Source: Nitratireductor sp. GISD-1A_MAKvit
GTDB taxonomy: Bacteria; Pseudomonadota; Alphaproteobacteria; Rhizobiales; Rhizobiaceae
Reading direction: 5' to 3'
Assembly (NCBI RefSeq): GCF_040819555.1
Contig: NZ_CP161920.1
Location: forward strand, 2,355,001 to 2,419,000
DNA: 64,000 nucleotides
Both the position numbers and the translations under genes were made by a program. The notes beneath the pieces are model-generated. The model was given only the letters and a program-made list of their open reading frames with translations, ran no database searches and was not told the origin of the DNA. Below, in pieces: positions 8,673 through 18,687 of this stretch; the stretch's first letter is position 1, and every line of letters begins with the position of its first letter.

Positions 8673-11075
8673 TCATGACGCGGGTTTTCGGTCATCCTTT
8701 TTCTTACGCCGATACGGCCCCAGCCCTCGTGCCGAGCGGGAGTATTTGCGGTGCGCATGCCACGGTCGAAAGGGCTCCCCGATGGCGTGATCGACGGCAA
8801 GATACCGGCCATGTGCGCCATCATCCCGAAAGCGCACCTCCGCGCTTCCCCACCGAGCGAGATGGCGGGCGCTGATCATTGTCGCCTTGTCTCGCCGGCA
8901 CCCTTGTTCCACCCTGGCATCATTGATGATCACCAGATCAGCCATGGCGCAGATTTCATCGAGCAGGCGGACCGATGGGGGGTGTTCCGATTTTTTGACC
9001 TGCACGATGAGTGCACCACCGGAATGCCGCATGGCGCAGATGACGTCGTTGCATGCAAATCTTTCACCGGTCGCCGACCGGACCAGACCGGCATTGGACA
9101 GATCGTGACTGACCGGTTTTGTCACCGCCGCGCTCCCGGCAGCACGCAGCCAGTTTTCTGTCGAGAATGCATTCGGTCGGCTGCGATTGACCGCAAGCGC
9201 TCCATCCTCCGTGCGCAGCGCAACAAGCTTTGCGTCTTCCGAGACAAACAGATCCGGAAGACTGCGTGTTCCAATCAGAACCAGCCCCGTCAGCAGGAGC
9301 GGCAACGCTGAAAGTCGAAGCCTTGTCGTCGTGAGTGTCCCGACAACGAGCGCGGCACTAAGAATGAGCGTCGCCGACAGAGGGATCGCCCCGGTTGCAT
9401 CGATGGGCGTGCGCTCTGAAAACCAGTGCGCAATCTTCATCACGGTCGAGATCCCCCACCCCATGGCGGCCAACGGGATTCCGTCAAGATTGAACGGCAT
9501 CGCTGCGATGGAGGCCACGGCTGACGGCATCACGACAAGGGTGACAACAGGCATGGCCACCAGATTGGCACCCAGCGCCAGAGGTGAGGCCCTCTGGAAA
9601 TGCCAGACGCCATAAAGTGTCGTGGCAATGCCCGCGATGAGCGAAGTGAGCGCCAGCCCCCCCACATAAACCACCAAAAGCCGCAACACGCTCTTCCAGA
9701 GCCGCTTCTCCACCGGCATGGCACGGGCGGCGCGTTTCTGGCGCCAGCCATTCCAGACGGCGTAGCCGGCAATGAGCGCAGCAGTCGCTGCAAACGACAT
9801 CTGAAAACCGGGACCCACGATCTCATGCGGTGCCACGACCAGCACCACGAGGCCGGCAATCGCCAGATTGCGCAGGGTCAGGGCCGCCCGGTCGAAGAGG
9901 AGCGCCAGAAGCATGACCGCAAGCATGAGGAATGACCGCTGCGCCGCGACGCCTGCGCCGGAGACAAAGAGATAGAGAAAGCAGACAACAAGTGCCGCAG
10001 ACGCAGCATATTTGCGCACCGGGTGCCTGGAGGAAAAACCGGGAAACAGCGCAAAAAATAGCCTTGCCGATCCCATGACGGTGACCGCAGCAAGCGCCAT
10101 ATGCAGCCCGGAAATGGCAAGGACATGCGCCAGCCCCGCGCGCCGCAAATCTTCATTGTAGCTATGGGGAATGCCGCCACGCATCCCTGTGATGAGGGCG
10201 GCGGCGATTTCTCCCTCTGCCCCTCCCACGCGCTCACGCAGCCGCGCCGAGAGGGATTCGCGCAGTGACTGCAGTTGAAGCGAGAGCACCGGAAGAATGC
10301 CTTGCACCGGCGCAGACTGGACACGTTCGGGATCACGCATGAAAAAACCAACGGAGCCTATGCCCGCAAAGTAGCTTTCAAACGAAAAATCATAGGCCTG
10401 CGGACGCACTGGGCCTGAGGGGGCCATGAGGCGCACCAGCCCGGAGACCCCGTCTCCCGCTTTCAGGTCGGGAGGGATGGCGCGTGCGGAAAGTCGTGCA
10501 CGGTCGGGTGGATATCGCAATCGGGGACGCTGGGTGTCGACAATGTCGACCGTTAGCCGAAAACGGCCGCCTGCCCGCTCCTCGATCGACAGGACCCGTC
10601 CGGTTATGCGGGTCGTGATGTCGGACCCCAGCATCGCGGTTCCCGCACGCCAGGTCTCGAATTTTGCGAGCGACAGTCCAGACAGGACAACAAGCATGGC
10701 AACAAGGCCATAGCGCAGGCTCGGCCTTGCAGCCGCAAGGAGGGTCAGGAAACCTCCAAACACAAACCCACAGGCCAGCGCGTAGGCGGGCGGCTCTACG
10801 GGGAGCGCGAAATAGGCGAGAGCACCGATGCCGATCAGAACAGGCAGCCAGAGAAAGGGAGTTCCACGCGCTGCCTCGGTGGAAACAGCGTCCTTTATGC
10901 CGGCCAGCAGTCGTGATGTGGCAATGGCGACGAGTTCAGCAGCCGGCTTTTCCCCCAAAAGCCGGGTTTGGGCCCGTTGCGGGGAGCGGCCGTCTGCATC
11001 GGTCACCGGAGGCTGGTCGCCTGCGGCAAACTGCATACGCTCCTCTGCATTTGCCGTCGCCAGCTCGCCCCCCAT
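8673..11075 (-). CDS. comEC: ComEC/Rec2-type DNA internalisation membrane protein
   Basis: ComEC forms the inner-membrane channel for uptake of transforming DNA. The 800-residue product starts at ATG 11075, which has GGAGG seven bases upstream; an earlier start at 11159 is possible but less likely. After a polar N-terminus come two membrane segments (DUF4131-type), an OB-like region with [15 protein letters not shown], and the Competence domain with [13 protein letters not shown] near residue 325 and many membrane helices. The C-terminal 170 residues are at the place of the metallo-beta-lactamase-like domain but lack an HxHxDH motif, so nuclease activity there is doubtful. dprA also occurs in this window at 52666. 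The gene is divergent from gltX. Confidence 0.88.
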   Translation of the reverse strand: MGGELATANAEERMQFAAGDQPPVTDADGRSPQRAQTRLLGEKPAAELVAIATSRLLAGIKDAVSTEAARGTPFLWLPVLIGIGALAYFALPVEPPAYALACGFVFGGFLTLLAAARPSLRYGLVAMLVVLSGLSLAKFETWRAGTAMLGSDITTRITGRVLSIEERAGGRFRLTVDIVDTQRPRLRYPPDRARLSARAIPPDLKAGDGVSGLVRLMAPSGPVRPQAYDFSFESYFAGIGSVGFFMRDPERVQSAPVQGILPVLSLQLQSLRESLSARLRERVGGAEGEIAAALITGMRGGIPHSYNEDLRRAGLAHVLAISGLHMALAAVTVMGSARLFFALFPGFSSRHPVRKYAASAALVVCFLYLFVSGAGVAAQRSFLMLAVMLLALLFDRAALTLRNLAIAGLVVLVVAPHEIVGPGFQMSFAATAALIAGYAVWNGWRQKRAARAMPVEKRLWKSVLRLLVVYVGGLALTSLIAGIATTLYGVWHFQRASPLALGANLVAMPVVTLVVMPSAVASIAAMPFNLDGIPLAAMGWGISTVMKIAHWFSERTPIDATGAIPLSATLILSAALVVGTLTTTRLRLSALPLLLTGLVLIGTRSLPDLFVSEDAKLVALRTEDGALAVNRSRPNAFSTENWLRAAGSAAVTKPVSHDLSNAGLVRSATGERFACNDVICAMRHSGGALIVQVKKSEHPPSVRLLDEICAMADLVIINDARVEQGCRRDKATMISARHLARWGSAEVRFRDDGAHGRYLAVDHAIGEPFRPWHAHRKYSRSARGLGPYRRKKKDDRKPAS

Positions 11076-11201
11076 GGCGTCGCCTCCCCGTGCAATGCTT
11101 GCGCCCCGAGCCTCGTATGCTACATGACAGCCAGCCAAAAACCACCGGCGGCATCGCATACCTTCGGGTCTGGCGGCCGCACCACTTCCCTGGATGGATA
11201 C

Positions 11202-12623
11202 ATGACAAAACCCGTCGTCACGCGCTTTGCGCCCTCACCTACAGGATATCTCCATATCGGCGGCGCGCGCACGGCGCTCTTCAACTGGCTCTATGCGCGG
11301 CGCACCGGCGGCAGGATGCTGTTGCGCATTGAAGACACCGACCGCCAACGCTCGACCGATGCTGCGACCGCAGCCATTTTGGACGGGCTGGCATGGCTTG
11401 GCCTGGAGTGCGATGGCGAACCGGTATCGCAGTTTGCCCGTGCTGACCGGCACCGGGAAGTGGCCGAGGCTCTCGTTGCGGCCGGTGAAGCCTATTATTG
11501 CTACAGCTCTCAGGAGGAGCTGGAGGCGATGCGTGAGAAGGCGCGGGCCGAAGGTCGGCCTCCCCGCTATGACGGCACCTGGAGAGACCGGGATCCTTCG
11601 GAGGCTCCCGAAGGAATCAAGCCCGTGGTCCGCATCAAGACCCCGCAGGAGGGTGAAACGGTCGTTGAAGACCAGGTGCAGGGAACGGTCCGCTTCCCCA
11701 ACAAGGATCTCGACGATTTCATCATCCTGCGCTCCGACGGCTCCCCCACTTACATGCATGCCGTCGTGGTGGACGATCATGACATGGGTGTCACCCACAT
11801 CATCCGTGGCGATGATCACCTGACCAATGCCGCGCGCCAGACGGTGATCTACAGGGCCATGGGATGGGAGGTTCCGGTCATGGCCCATATCCCGCTCATT
11901 CATGGGCCGGACGGCGCCAAACTTTCCAAGCGTCACGGCGCACTCGGGGTGGAAGCCTATCGTGAGATGGGCTATTTGCCCTCCGCCCTGCGCAACTATC
12001 TGGTTCGGCTTGGATGGAGCCATGGCGATGACGAGATCATGTCCGATGAAGACATGATTCGCTGGTTCGACATCGTGGACGTGAACAAGGGTGCAGCCCG
12101 CTTCGATTTCCAGAAACTCGAAGCATTGAACGGCGTGCATATGCGCCAGATGGACGATGAGGCCCTTCTCGTTGCCCTGATGGAGACACTGCCTTACCTC
12201 GAAGGCGGAAAAGCGCTTCTCGGCGCGCTGGACGACACGCGCAAAACCCAGCTTCTGCAGGCTCTTCCCGGCCTGAAAGAACGCGCAAAGACTCTTGTGG
12301 AACTGGTTGACAGTGCTGGGTTTCTCTTTGCGCAACGGCCGCTTCCAATTGATCAGAAAGCTGCACAGCTGCTTGATGAGAATGCACGTCAACTGCTTGC
12401 AGAAATTCTTCCCGTATTGCAAAATGTGGACGATTGGACCCTTGCGAACATCGAAGCAGCTGTCCGCAAATTTGCGGAACAGACCGAACGCAAGCTTGGC
12501 AAAGTCGCCCAGCCCCTGAGAGCAGCGCTGGTCGGGCGCACCACCTCGCCGGGCATCTTCGATGTTCTCTCCGTTCTTGGGCGAGAGGAAAGTTTGGCGC
12601 GGATCGGCGATCAGGCTGCCTGA
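11202..12623 (+). CDS. gltX: Glutamyl-tRNA synthetase GltX
   Basis: GltX charges tRNA-Glu with glutamate. The 473-residue product begins [32 protein letters not shown], carrying the class I signature HIGG near residue 18, and has the KMSKS equivalent KLSKRHG near residue 242, in the right spacing. Start ATG 11202 was chosen because the protein family begins a few residues before RFAPSPTG; the open frame continues upstream but without family similarity. As in other alphaproteobacteria lacking GlnRS, this enzyme probably also misacylates tRNA-Gln, which GatCAB (gatC and gatA lie at 42773-44602) then amidates. It is followed by gltA after about 195 bases. Confidence 0.95.
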   Translation: MTKPVVTRFAPSPTGYLHIGGARTALFNWLYARRTGGRMLLRIEDTDRQRSTDAATAAILDGLAWLGLECDGEPVSQFARADRHREVAEALVAAGEAYYCYSSQEELEAMREKARAEGRPPRYDGTWRDRDPSEAPEGIKPVVRIKTPQEGETVVEDQVQGTVRFPNKDLDDFIILRSDGSPTYMHAVVVDDHDMGVTHIIRGDDHLTNAARQTVIYRAMGWEVPVMAHIPLIHGPDGAKLSKRHGALGVEAYREMGYLPSALRNYLVRLGWSHGDDEIMSDEDMIRWFDIVDVNKGAARFDFQKLEALNGVHMRQMDDEALLVALMETLPYLEGGKALLGALDDTRKTQLLQALPGLKERAKTLVELVDSAGFLFAQRPLPIDQKAAQLLDENARQLLAEILPVLQNVDDWTLANIEAAVRKFAEQTERKLGKVAQPLRAALVGRTTSPGIFDVLSVLGREESLARIGDQAA

Positions 12624-12670
12624 CCTCGTTCGGCACTGGACCTGGTTTGCGGAACAGGTTCGATCAGCGA

Positions 12671-12710
12671 AAGCGTGTTGCAGTGCAATATCCGCATGCT
12701 GCACACGCTT
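12671..12710. other. Long imperfect hairpin between gltX and gltA
   Basis: AAGCGTGTTGCAG at 12671-12683 pairs with CTGCACACGCTT at 12699-12710, leaving one bulged T and a 15-base loop. It lies about 50 bases after the gltX stop in the 195-base spacer before gltA. With no T run it may be a factor-dependent 3' end of gltX mRNA or part of the gltA leader. Confidence 0.35.
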
Positions 12711-12818
12711 GGCACCACGGAGGAAATGCGTTAGCTATTTCGCGCGCTCGACCGCCGGCCATTTTGTTTCGGCGACAGTTCTCTGGCGCCAAGTTCCTTG
12801 AAGTGAGAGGTGATTGCG

Positions 12819-14114
12819 ATGACCAAACCAACTGCGAAGCTGGAAATTGGCGGCCAGAAAGAAGGGCACGAATTCGAGGTTTTGAAAGGCAGCGTAGGGC
12901 CCGATGTGATGAACATCGGGTCACTCTACAAAGACACGGGGATGTTCACCTACGATCCCGGTTTCACCTCGACGGCGAGCTGCGAATCGAAAATTACCTA
13001 TATCGATGGTGATGAGGGCATTCTGCTTCACCGCGGCTACCCGATCGAACAGCTTGCCGAGCACGGCGACTTTCTGGAGACCTGCTACCTGCTGCTCTAC
13101 GGTGAGTTGCCGACCAAGGCCCAGAAGCAGGATTTCGACTATCGCGTGACGCACCACACCATGGTGCATGAGCAGATGAACCGCTTCTTCACCGGTTTCC
13201 GCCGCGATGCACATCCGATGGCCGTCATGTGCGGTGTGGTTGGTGCGATGTCGGCCTTCTATCACGACTCCACGGACATTTCAGACCCGCATCAGCGCAT
13301 GGTCGCCAGCCTGCGCATGATTGCAAAAATGCCGACCATTGCGGCCATGGCCTACAAATATCATGTGGGACAGCCCTTCGTTTATCCCAGAAACGAGCTG
13401 GGCTATGCCGCCAATTTCCTTCACATGTGCTTTGCGGTTCCGTGTGAGGAATACAAGGTCAATCCGGTTCTGGCGCGCGCGATGGAGCGGATCTTCATCC
13501 TGCACGCCGATCACGAACAGAACGCTTCGACCTCGACGGTGCGCCTGGCCGGCTCTTCGGGCGCCAACCCGTTCGCGTGCATTGCCGCCGGCATCGCATG
13601 CCTGTGGGGCCCTGCCCATGGTGGCGCCAATGAGGCAGCGCTCAACATGCTGGACGAGATCGGAACGGTCGATCGCATTCCAGAATTCATCGACCGCGCC
13701 AAGGACAAGAACGATCCGTTCCGTCTCATGGGCTTCGGTCACAGGGTCTACAAGAACTACGACCCGCGTGCGAAAATCATGCAGAAGACCTGCCACGAGG
13801 TGTTAAGCGAACTTGGCATCAAGGATGATCCGCAGCTCGACATCGCCATGGAGCTGGAGCGGATTGCGCTGACGGATGAGTATTTCATCGAGAAGAAGCT
13901 CTATCCGAACATCGATTTCTATTCCGGCATCACGCTGAAGGCGCTGGGCTTCCCCACCACCATGTTCACGGTTCTGTTTGCGCTTGCTCGCACCGTTGGC
14001 TGGATCGCCCAGTGGAAAGAAATGATCGAGGATCCGAAGCAGAAGATCGGCCGCCCGCGTCAGCTCTATACTGGTGCAACACAGCGCGACTACGTTCCGA
14101 TCGCCAAGCGCTGA
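12819..14114 (+). CDS. gltA: Citrate synthase GltA (type II)
   Basis: GltA condenses acetyl-CoA with oxaloacetate, the entry step of the TCA cycle. The 431-residue product matches the hexameric type II enzymes in length and sequence: [31 protein letters not shown] (catalytic His), [27 protein letters not shown] and the C-terminal [21 protein letters not shown] 12819 has GAGAGG eight bases upstream; a GTG at 12810 in the same frame overlaps that ribosome site and is less likely. The gene is monocistronic, ending in a strong bidirectional terminator it shares with the convergent lpx operon. Confidence 0.97.
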   Translation: MTKPTAKLEIGGQKEGHEFEVLKGSVGPDVMNIGSLYKDTGMFTYDPGFTSTASCESKITYIDGDEGILLHRGYPIEQLAEHGDFLETCYLLLYGELPTKAQKQDFDYRVTHHTMVHEQMNRFFTGFRRDAHPMAVMCGVVGAMSAFYHDSTDISDPHQRMVASLRMIAKMPTIAAMAYKYHVGQPFVYPRNELGYAANFLHMCFAVPCEEYKVNPVLARAMERIFILHADHEQNASTSTVRLAGSSGANPFACIAAGIACLWGPAHGGANEAALNMLDEIGTVDRIPEFIDRAKDKNDPFRLMGFGHRVYKNYDPRAKIMQKTCHEVLSELGIKDDPQLDIAMELERIALTDEYFIEKKLYPNIDFYSGITLKALGFPTTMFTVLFALARTVGWIAQWKEMIEDPKQKIGRPRQLYTGATQRDYVPIAKR

Positions 14115-14139
14115 TCGATCGGCATTGCCGGCACATTGC

Positions 14140-14169
14140 AAAAGCCCCGCTTGGCAGAGCGGGGCTTTT
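14140..14169. terminator. Bidirectional terminator between gltA and lpxB
   Basis: AAAAGCCCCGC (14140-14150) and GCGGGGCTTTT (14159-14169) are perfect inverted copies around an eight-base loop. Because the stem starts with A4 and ends with T4 it provides a U tract on both strands, ending gltA (+) and the rpsB-to-lpxB block (-). Confidence 0.88.
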
Positions 14170-14208
14170 CGTTATGAGGAAAAGATCAAAGCCCCCAGGC
14201 AAACGGGC

Positions 14209-15384
14209 TCAGCTGTTGCCCTCGATATGGCGCAGCACGACTTCTGCGGCAAGTTCGCCTGACGGGCGTTGCGTTTTCAACGTGTCAGCCACTTCCTGGA
14301 AGCCGGACATCTGTGCGGCACGCGCCGGTTTATCAGCCCACAATGTGGTGATCTGGCGCGCCAGATAGGAGGGCCGGATATATTGATTGAAATGCTCAGG
14401 CACCACCGGCCAGCCGGCAATCAGGTTTGGCAGGGCCGCCGACCACACGGTGATCAAGGGAATGAGCGCGCGGGCGGCGAGATCAGTCTTGTAGCAGAGA
14501 ATGGTCGGCACGCGCGCCAGGGCAAGCTCCAGCGAAACGGTGCCAGAACAGGCAAGCGCGGCATCCGCCTTTTTAAACGCCTGCCACTTGCGCTCTTGAT
14601 CGAGAATGATTTCGGGGCGAACCGGCCAGTCCCGCGTCGCCGCTTCGATCATGGGTGAGACGTGCGGAACGGTTGGCATCAGGATCCGGAAAACATGGCC
14701 GGCGTCGTGAAGCTGGCGGATGGTTTCTCCGAAGGGCTGAAGAAGGCGCGAAACCTCGCCGCGACGCGATCCGGGGAGCAGAAGCAGTGTTCGTGGATCT
14801 TCGGGACCTGGAGCCGCACCACCGGCATGCGCGTCAGCGGCTGCCAGAATGTTGGGGTCGGTTGCCAGACGATGGCCGACAAATGTGCCGGCCGGCCCGT
14901 CAAGACGCTCCAGCTCGGCCGGTTCGAAGGGCAAGAGGCACAGAACCTCATCGATATAGGGACGCATGGCCGGCGCCCTGCCCGGCCGCCACGCCCAGAC
15001 ACTCGGGCACACATAGTGAATGATCGGGATGGACGGTGCGAGTGTCCGCACCTTCCTTGCGACCCGGAGGCTGAATTCCGGGCTGTCGATGGTGATGAGG
15101 CAGTCGGGACGTTCTTCTGCGATCGCCTTTGCGGTCTGTCCGATGCGGCGTATCAGTCGCGGCAGATCCCGCACGATCGCGCTAACCCCCATGATGGCGA
15201 TCTCGCCGGGATCGAAAATCGTGTCCAGGCCAAGTTCCATGAGAGCTTGCCCGCCGACGCCAAGGAGCTCGATTTCCCTTCCGCTTTCACGGCCAAGCGC
15301 CCGCACGAGGTCGGCGCCAAGAAGATTTCCTGACTCCTCGCCTGCGATGATCGCGATCTTCAATGGCTTTTTCTCATCCGCCAT
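14209..15384 (-). CDS. lpxB: Lipid-A-disaccharide synthase LpxB
   Basis: LpxB joins UDP-2,3-diacylglucosamine with lipid X to make the lipid A disaccharide at the inner face of the membrane. The 391-residue product shows IAIIAGEESGNLLGADL at the N-terminus, IDSPEFSLRVARKVR, IHYVCPSVWAWRPGRA, LLLPGSRRGEVSRLL and ACSGTVSLELA, all typical of the GT19 family. It is the last gene of the minus-strand lipid A cluster. Its start overlaps the end of lpxI by 11 bases, implying coupled translation of successive pathway enzymes. Confidence 0.96.
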   Translation of the reverse strand: MADEKKPLKIAIIAGEESGNLLGADLVRALGRESGREIELLGVGGQALMELGLDTIFDPGEIAIMGVSAIVRDLPRLIRRIGQTAKAIAEERPDCLITIDSPEFSLRVARKVRTLAPSIPIIHYVCPSVWAWRPGRAPAMRPYIDEVLCLLPFEPAELERLDGPAGTFVGHRLATDPNILAAADAHAGGAAPGPEDPRTLLLLPGSRRGEVSRLLQPFGETIRQLHDAGHVFRILMPTVPHVSPMIEAATRDWPVRPEIILDQERKWQAFKKADAALACSGTVSLELALARVPTILCYKTDLAARALIPLITVWSAALPNLIAGWPVVPEHFNQYIRPSYLARQITTLWADKPARAAQMSGFQEVADTLKTQRPSGELAAEVVLRHIEGNS

Positions 15385-16270
15385 TGTCTGCCTCCGGCTT
15401 CAGACCGAGCACGAAAAGGCCAAGCTCATCCGCCAGTGCCACCGTAACGGAAAAGTCGAGAACAAGGGATCGTCCCGCCTCCACGCCAACACCTGCAAGC
15501 CCGGCTGCATGTGCCGCCCGGATCGTGTCCGGGCCAATGCTGGGCAGGTCGGCGCGTTCATCCTGGTCGGGTTTCACGCATTTCACAAGCGCACCACCGC
15601 TTTTCCCGGCAAGGCGCCCATGATTGCGCATACCGCACATCCGCTCAAGAAGCCCTGCCGTTCCTTCAATACCCTCCAGCGCGATTGCGCGACCACCAAC
15701 GGCAATGGCAGCCTGACCGATATCGAGAGCGCCGATCATGCGCGCAGCCTCATAGGCGGCCGAAACATCGGCAAGGTCGGATTTTTTGGGCTTCAGGCGG
15801 GTCATCACACCTTCGGGTGCGAGTAGGTCCGGCGCAATCTCATGGGCACCCACAACGCGGATACCTTTGGATTCTATGTGCCCGATGACGGCGCGCAGGA
15901 GACCGTCATCACCCTTTGCATAAGCTGCGATCAGTCTGGGCAGTGCGCGAAAAACATCCCAGCCAAGCCGAACCCTGAGCAGGGGCGGCCGGCGGCTTAC
16001 GCCACCCGCAAGCACGAGATGGGTGATTCCGGCGCGCTGGAGTTTCGGCAGGAACAAGGCCAGACGCTCGGGCGGTGCCGGCCACAGATCGAAAGCATGA
16101 ACATCTTCGCCCTCCAGCCAGTCTGCCTCGCCTTCTATCGCGATAACGACCGGGCGGTGACCGCTTTTCACCAGAGTGCGAACCACATCCCGCGGCAGGG
16201 CTCCGCTGCCGGCGACGACCGCTATGCGGGCGCCCGGACCAAGCACGGTGGGCGCTTCAGGCTGTGTCAT
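15374..16270 (-). CDS. lpxI: UDP-2,3-diacylglucosamine pyrophosphatase LpxI
   Basis: LpxI hydrolyses UDP-2,3-diacylglucosamine to lipid X and UMP. It replaces LpxH in alphaproteobacteria and was formerly DUF1009. The 298-residue product has RIAVVAGSGALPRDV, LAGGVSRRPPL, the central DGLLRAVIGHIESKGIRVVGAHE segment and the C-terminal GKSGGALVKCVKPDQDERADLPSIGPDTI segment containing the conserved acidic residues. Of two adjacent ATGs, 16270 leaves AGGGG a workable three bases upstream, whereas 16273 abuts it. The gene lies between lpxA and lpxB and overlaps both, as expected for its step in the pathway. Confidence 0.94.
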   Translation of the reverse strand: MTQPEAPTVLGPGARIAVVAGSGALPRDVVRTLVKSGHRPVVIAIEGEADWLEGEDVHAFDLWPAPPERLALFLPKLQRAGITHLVLAGGVSRRPPLLRVRLGWDVFRALPRLIAAYAKGDDGLLRAVIGHIESKGIRVVGAHEIAPDLLAPEGVMTRLKPKKSDLADVSAAYEAARMIGALDIGQAAIAVGGRAIALEGIEGTAGLLERMCGMRNHGRLAGKSGGALVKCVKPDQDERADLPSIGPDTIRAAHAAGLAGVGVEAGRSLVLDFSVTVALADELGLFVLGLKPEADNGG

Positions 16271-17087
16271 CATCCCCTGAAGCAGCCCTTTCACGTGCGG
16301 GAAGCGTGAAATGGCGCTTGTCCCTGGCGCCGACGAAGCCAACGATGTCGGCGATCAGTTCTGAGCCCGGATAGGCCCGCAAAACCTCGGCGGCATTGTC
16401 TTCCAGCGACGCGCCTTCGGCAAAAAGCATTCGATAGGCCCGGCGCAACGCCGTGATATCGTCGCGGGGCATGCCGGAACGCTTCAGTCCGACCAGGTTC
16501 AGACCGCGCAGACGTGCTCTGTCACCGACCGCCATGCCATAGGGAATCACATCGCCGACAACGGCTGCAAAACCACCGAGGAAGGCGTGATGTCCGATAC
16601 GCACAAACTGGTGCACGGCGGCGTACCCGGAGATGATCACATGGTCACCGATTTCGGCATGTCCGCCAAGTCCGGCATAATTGGCCATGGTGACATGGTT
16701 CCCCACATCACTGTCATGAGCGACATGCGAATACGCCATGAAAAGACCGTGTGACCCCACTGTTGTTCGGCCACGGCTTGTGTCCGTTCCGGCATGGAAG
16801 GTTACGCCTTCACGTATGACGCAGTGTTCACCAACTTCAAGCGTGCTTCTTCCGCCCTTGTGCTTGAAGTTCTGCGGTGGCGCGCCGAGAACTGCCTGCG
16901 GATAGACCTGACAGGCCGTTCCAAGCGTCGTCTCCCCCATGATCGTCACATGGGAGATAAGCTCGACATCGTCATGAAGCCGCGCGCCTGACGAGACATG
17001 GCAGAAAGGACCGATGCGGACCCCTTCCCCCAGTTCGGCACCGGCCTCCACGACAGCGGATGGATGAATGACAGTTTCACGCGCCAT
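16257..17087 (-). CDS. lpxA: UDP-N-acetylglucosamine acyltransferase LpxA
   Basis: LpxA adds the first 3-hydroxyacyl chain to UDP-GlcNAc, starting lipid A synthesis. The 276-residue protein is a left-handed beta helix built from hexapeptide repeats (IHPSAVVEAGAELGEGVRIG onward) with a helical C-terminal domain. The catalytic histidine is in SHVAHDSDVGNHV, and GDRARLRGLNLVGLKR is conserved. Start ATG 17087 (MARETVIHPSA) matches the family; the frame is open ten residues further upstream, into fabZ. It lies ten bases after the fabZ stop, and its 3' end overlaps lpxI by 14 bases. Confidence 0.96.
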   Translation of the reverse strand: MARETVIHPSAVVEAGAELGEGVRIGPFCHVSSGARLHDDVELISHVTIMGETTLGTACQVYPQAVLGAPPQNFKHKGGRSTLEVGEHCVIREGVTFHAGTDTSRGRTTVGSHGLFMAYSHVAHDSDVGNHVTMANYAGLGGHAEIGDHVIISGYAAVHQFVRIGHHAFLGGFAAVVGDVIPYGMAVGDRARLRGLNLVGLKRSGMPRDDITALRRAYRMLFAEGASLEDNAAEVLRAYPGSELIADIVGFVGARDKRHFTLPARERAASGDDDTA

Positions 17088-17097
17088 CTGGGTTCCG

Positions 17098-17568
17098 TCA
17101 GCCTGCCTGTTCAACAGACATCATCGCCGAGATAACGGCCTCGGCAACCTTGGTGTCATCCACCTTGGCCACACAATCGAATTTCCAGATGCTCCCGCGC
17201 TGCTTGACCTTCGTCACATGGATCTCGAGACGATCTCCCGGGACCACCGGCTTGCGGAACTTCGCATTGTCGATGGTCATGAAATAGACCAGCGAGGGAC
17301 TGTCATCGCCGGCATTGTTGATGCAGATCGCACCTGCCGTCTGTGCCATGGCCTCAACGATAAGAACGCCAGGCATGACCGGCTGCGCGGGGAAATGCCC
17401 CGTGAAGTGGGGCTCGTTCATCGTGACATTCTTGATGCCCACCGCCGAACGGTCGCCATCGATCTCGATGATCCGATCGACCAGAAGGAAGGGATACCGA
17501 TGCGGGAGCAACCGCATCAGATCCATAATGTCCAGACTCTCAAGCGTGGTAGATGCTGCTTCACTCAT
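17098..17568 (-). CDS. fabZ: 3-hydroxyacyl-ACP dehydratase FabZ
   Basis: FabZ dehydrates 3-hydroxyacyl-ACP in fatty acid elongation and competes with LpxA and LpxD for the same acyl-ACP pool, which is why it sits among lpx genes. The 156-residue hot-dog-fold protein has [16 protein letters not shown] and the active-site segment [20 protein letters not shown] (catalytic His and Glu). Start ATG 17568 has GAGGG upstream and overlaps the last codons of lpxD by eight bases. It is full length and in the canonical order lpxD-fabZ-lpxA. Confidence 0.96.
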   Translation of the reverse strand: MSEAASTTLESLDIMDLMRLLPHRYPFLLVDRIIEIDGDRSAVGIKNVTMNEPHFTGHFPAQPVMPGVLIVEAMAQTAGAICINNAGDDSPSLVYFMTIDNAKFRKPVVPGDRLEIHVTKVKQRGSIWKFDCVAKVDDTKVAEAVISAMMSVEQAG

Positions 17569-18622
17569 CCCCGTCCCTCGACTTCTTTCTCTTTCCATCG
17601 ACCAGGCCCCGCAAAGCGGCGAGTTCGCGAAAGGCTTCACGTATGGGCTGCGCCGGCGACCCCGCCCAGCGTTCACCTGCCGGCACATCGTTCATAACAC
17701 CGCTCGAAGCGGCCAGCTGTGCGCCAGTGCCGATATTGATGTGATCGGCTATCCCGACCCGGCCACCCAGCATCACGAAATCACCCAGCGTGACCGAACC
17801 CGACAGACCGCAATGGCCGGCAATAACGCAGCCCCGGCCAATCCGGACATTGTGTGCGATCTGCACCAGATTATCGATCTTCGTTCCCTGGCCGATCACC
17901 GTGTCCACCAGCGCACCGCGATCCACGGTCGTGTTTGCACCGATCTCGACATCGTCCTGCACGACGACCCGCCCGATCTGCGGCAGTTTTTCCAGCCCCT
18001 TGGGGCCCGGAAGATAGCCAAATCCGTCCTGTCCCAGGCGAACCCCGGCATGCAGAATCACCCGGTCACCGATCATTGCGCACTGTACCGATGAGCCGGG
18101 ACCGACATAACAGTCCCGACCGATACGGGTGTTGCTGCCCACAACGGCATTTGGAGCGATGATCGTGCCGCGCCCAACCATGACGCCCGCACCAATAACG
18201 GCACCCGGCTCAACGATCACGCCGTCCTCAAGAACGGCATCGGAGGCCACGCTTGCAGCGGGAGAAATGCCGGTTTCACCGGTTGTCGCCCCCGGCCTCA
18301 TGGCCTGCGGAAACAGTATTCGGGAAATCTGTGCAAAAGCCGCCTGCGGCTTGTCCACCACCAGAGCCGCCACGTGTTCCGGGCACCGGTTCGCAAACTC
18401 CCGCTTGCAGAAAACGGCGGCGGCCGTGGTGCTGTCCAGAATCTCGGCATTGCGCTTTCCTTCAATGAAGATCAGCATGCCACCGCCGCCTTCCGAGGCT
18501 GCGGCAACACCTTCGATCATCAAATCCGAATGCTCGACGCGCAAAAGCTCCGCTCCCGTCAGCGCGGCGACCTCGCCGGCCGTAATGCGGCGTGCGGGAG
18601 CGAAGAAATCAGGGTCCTTCAT
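17561..18622 (-). CDS. lpxD: UDP-3-O-acylglucosamine N-acyltransferase LpxD
   Basis: LpxD adds the N-linked 3-hydroxyacyl chain in lipid A synthesis. The 353-residue product has an N-terminal uridine-binding domain ([10 protein letters not shown] region) followed by a long left-handed beta helix of hexapeptide repeats (from about residue 105, [20 protein letters not shown]) and a helical C-terminus. The conserved [21 protein letters not shown] carries the catalytic histidine. It lies 65 bases downstream of bamA and overlaps fabZ, so it belongs to the same long transcription unit. Confidence 0.95.
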   Translation of the reverse strand: MKDPDFFAPARRITAGEVAALTGAELLRVEHSDLMIEGVAAASEGGGGMLIFIEGKRNAEILDSTTAAAVFCKREFANRCPEHVAALVVDKPQAAFAQISRILFPQAMRPGATTGETGISPAASVASDAVLEDGVIVEPGAVIGAGVMVGRGTIIAPNAVVGSNTRIGRDCYVGPGSSVQCAMIGDRVILHAGVRLGQDGFGYLPGPKGLEKLPQIGRVVVQDDVEIGANTTVDRGALVDTVIGQGTKIDNLVQIAHNVRIGRGCVIAGHCGLSGSVTLGDFVMLGGRVGIADHINIGTGAQLAASSGVMNDVPAGERWAGSPAQPIREAFRELAALRGLVDGKRKKSRDGDE

Positions 18623-18687
18623 GGATGCCTTTCGCCCGGGCCCAATGGGCCCGGGCTAAACGGAAATGTTCCAGAAACGCGCAATCG

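Noticed and set aside
10968..11201. Longer N-terminus for gltX from upstream in-frame starts
   Set aside because: The extra residues have no similarity to GltX and overlap the comEC start region; the family begins just before RFAPSPTG.
12645..12670. tRNA-like GGTTCGATC between gltX and gltA
   Set aside because: No acceptor, D or anticodon stem can be built around it.
11235..12704. Open frame of nearly 490 codons opposite gltX
   Set aside because: Antisense to an essential synthetase, low-information composition and no ribosome site.
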